Assembly (NCBI GenBank): GCA_934772445.1
Contig: CAKVMJ010000009.1
Span: 1 to 44,619, forward strand
Origin: an uncultured Clostridia bacterium
GTDB lineage: Bacteria > Bacillota > Clostridia > Christensenellales > UBA1242
Direction: 5' to 3'
DNA length: 44,619 bases
Notes under the pieces: model-generated
Told to the model about the DNA's origin: nothing
Database searches by the model: none
Seen by the model: the letters and a program-made list of their open reading frames with translations, nothing else
In this document: positions 43,187 through 44,619 of the stretch, piece after piece
Position numbering within the stretch: the first letter of the stretch is position 1
Layout: every line of letters starts with the position of its first letter
Made by a program: the position numbers and the translations under genes

Positions 43187-43909
43187 TTATTTTAGTTCTT
43201 CAGCGTGTTTTACATAATCTATAGATTTAATTGCTTCTATAATTTCTTTATGTGTTTTATATTTCTTTAAATCTTCGCTTACAATTGTTAAACACATAAT
43301 ATATACTCCAACGCCAGAGTTTAAGTAGGCTGAATCTAGTTCCAATTCATCAATTCTAAGACCAAGTTCTCTTAGAGTTGACATTAATCTAGAAAGGTTA
43401 CTTTTATTATCTAATTCAACGCTAATCTCAAAATGATTTGACCTATTTTTCAAGTACATTTCTATTGATGGGATAATTGATAAAGTAAACAACAAAATTG
43501 CTGTTGCAATTATTGAAATTGTGTAAAATCCTAAGCCAATGCAAAGACCTATAACACCACAAGCCCAAAAACCAACAGATGTTGTTAAACCTTTAATTTT
43601 ACTTTTTGATGTAAATAAAATTACATTATTGCTAAGCATTGCACAAGCAATTACCACAGCTAGTGAAACAAATGCAAATTTAAAATCGTATGATTCAATT
43701 AAAAACATATCTATCATACCAGCTAAAGTGGTGGCTAAAGATAAAATCATAAAAGTTCTTAAACCTGCAGAATGTCTTTTACTCGACCTTTCGCAACCAA
43801 TAATTGCAGATAAGATTAAAGATAAACCTAATCTTAAAAACATTGAACCTATTGTTATGCTAGATGCCCATTCTCCTAATAATTTAGCCAAAGGGTCTAT
43901 AATTCTCAT
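43187..43909 (-). CDS. MgtC/SapB-family membrane protein
   Basis: A 240-aa protein with about five transmembrane segments in the first 150 residues and a soluble C-terminal ACT-like domain (about 155-240, FEISVELDNKSNLSRLMSTL). The family signature GCERSSKRHSAGLRTF (38-53; general form GxERExxxxxAGLRT) is plain. MgtC in pathogens inhibits the F-type ATP synthase and matters under low magnesium; in other bacteria the role is unclear. AAGGAG lies before the ATG. It follows the antiporter gene by 14 bases, so the two are probably one operon. Confidence 0.9.
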   Translation of the reverse strand: MRIIDPLAKLLGEWASSITIGSMFLRLGLSLILSAIIGCERSSKRHSAGLRTFMILSLATTLAGMIDMFLIESYDFKFAFVSLAVVIACAMLSNNVILFTSKSKIKGLTTSVGFWACGVIGLCIGLGFYTISIIATAILLFTLSIIPSIEMYLKNRSNHFEISVELDNKSNLSRLMSTLRELGLRIDELELDSAYLNSGVGVYIMCLTIVSEDLKKYKTHKEIIEAIKSIDYVKHAEELK

Positions 43910-43923
43910 AATCTCTCTCCTTT

Positions 43924-44619
43924 TTAAAACCTTCTTCTATAATTTCTATTTCGATTTATATCATATTGGATAACTTCCTCACTCGCCTCAGTGAAAGCCT
44001 GCTCTTCCCTAGATATTTCAGGAACTCGTTTTTTCTTATTCGCTTTCTCTATTTCGTGTATTCTCTCAATCAATAATTCAACTTCAGTTTTCTTAACTCC
44101 ATTAGTATCCGTTTCCGGGACATCTGTAACATCTTCCAACTTATCTGAGTACGACTTAGATAAATACAATGAAAGCTTAGCGCAAGCAGGCCCAACCATT
44201 TCATAAAGCACGCTAGATGCCAATATTATCGTATGCAACGCATTACCAACATCTCCGCCTAGTGTTCTTGCTCCAAGTGCTGCCAAGCCTATCGCAACTC
44301 CAGCCTGAGGTATTAACGCAAGACCCAAATTATTCCTAATTTCCTTTTTCTTCTTTATTGTTAGGCAACCTAAGTATGCTCCAGAATATTTACCTATAAT
44401 TCTAACAAAGAAATATATAACACCTATTACCCATAGCGGGATTGCTGAAATCGAGCTAGAACTTGAAACCAATGCAGATAAATCAAAGCCTAAACCGGAT
44501 TTCACAAAGAATAGAAGCAGTATTGGTGGTGAAAAGTAATTCACTTGCAAGAACAACTTTTCATCGTTTGTACAATTTATATAAACTGTTCCAATAATCA
44601 TACAACCAAGCAATGGTGA
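43924..44619 (-). CDS. Cation/proton antiporter (CPA family), C-terminal part, truncated by window
   Basis: The frame continues past the right edge; the visible 231 residues begin in a membrane segment (PLLGCMIIGTVYIN). Seen: several hydrophobic helices, the FFVKSGLGFDLSALV stretch typical of the Kef/NhaP-like CPA fold, and LALIPQAGVAIGLAALGARTLGG, a well-conserved helix pair of this transporter class. After the last helix (about residue 155) follows an 80-residue charged cytoplasmic tail (EVELLIERIHEIEKANKKKR; NRNRNYRRRF at the end). It exchanges Na+ or K+ for protons; the ion cannot be set. It precedes the mgtC-like gene by 14 bases, an ion-homeostasis operon. Confidence 0.85.
   Translation of the reverse strand, partial: SPLLGCMIIGTVYINCTNDEKLFLQVNYFSPPILLLFFVKSGLGFDLSALVSSSSSISAIPLWVIGVIYFFVRIIGKYSGAYLGCLTIKKKKEIRNNLGLALIPQAGVAIGLAALGARTLGGDVGNALHTIILASSVLYEMVGPACAKLSLYLSKSYSDKLEDVTDVPETDTNGVKKTEVELLIERIHEIEKANKKKRVPEISREEQAFTEASEEVIQYDINRNRNYRRRF

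Noticed and set aside
43539..43973. 144-codon plus-strand frame opposite the mgtC-like gene
   Set aside because: Antisense to a well-supported membrane protein gene; no ribosome binding site or family likeness.
1..44619. Insertion sequences, integrases, phage genes, rRNA or tRNA genes
   Set aside because: None were seen on either strand; all larger frames are accounted for by the listed genes.

Overview
The window is a strongly AT-rich (about 30% GC by eye) piece of chromosome from a Gram-positive, Firmicutes-type bacterium. Evidence: AAGGAG-type ribosome binding sites before nearly every gene, sigma-A-like promoters, a T-box leader before thrS, MraZ boxes, a clpP-clpX pair behind tig, and relics of a sporulation programme (spoIVFA-spoIVFB pair, ytxC beside thrS). 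The order fits an uncultured, gut-type clostridial lineage, but the species cannot be named from sequence reading alone. All genes except one two-gene unit lie on the minus strand, so transcription runs from high to low coordinates.

Layout from low to high coordinate. 1-54 is the start of rpsJ (S10 ribosomal operon, leaving the window) behind a long leader. 549-12203 is a split division and cell wall (dcw) cluster: mraZ-rsmH-ftsL-like-PBP form one unit under a promoter with three MraZ boxes; murE-mraY-murD-ftsW follow a terminator and a second promoter; then a lone 76-aa gene with its own promoter and terminator; then murA and ftsQ. murF, murG, murC, ftsA and ftsZ are not here. Between mraZ and the next gene is a 92-bp cloverleaf-like palindromic element. 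12441-13139 is a calcineurin-like phosphoesterase. 13248-23885 is one gigantic gene for a 3545-aa BspA-type leucine-rich-repeat lipoprotein, almost a quarter of the window. 24027-24680 is an unrecognised 217-aa protein. 24890-26679 is a two-gene ABC exporter. 26826-30129 is clpX, clpP and tig (protein quality control). 30246-33455 is holA and comEC. 33492-35979 is spoIVFB, spoIVFA, minE and minD, preceded by a single MreB-like gene.

37166-38121 is the only plus-strand unit: a 54-aa helical protein followed by a 261-aa PIN-domain protein, probably toxin-antitoxin-like. It closes on a bidirectional terminator shared with thrS. thrS (without a TGS domain, T-box controlled), ytxC, argS, a possible 29-aa membrane peptide, an MgtC-like protein and a truncated cation/proton antiporter fill the rest.

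Functionally the window is mostly core: peptidoglycan precursor synthesis and septal assembly, septum placement (MinD/MinE), proteolysis, aminoacylation and DNA polymerase loading. Accessory elements worth attention are the cloverleaf element, the PIN pair, the giant surface protein, the 76-aa gene and the small peptide beside mgtC.
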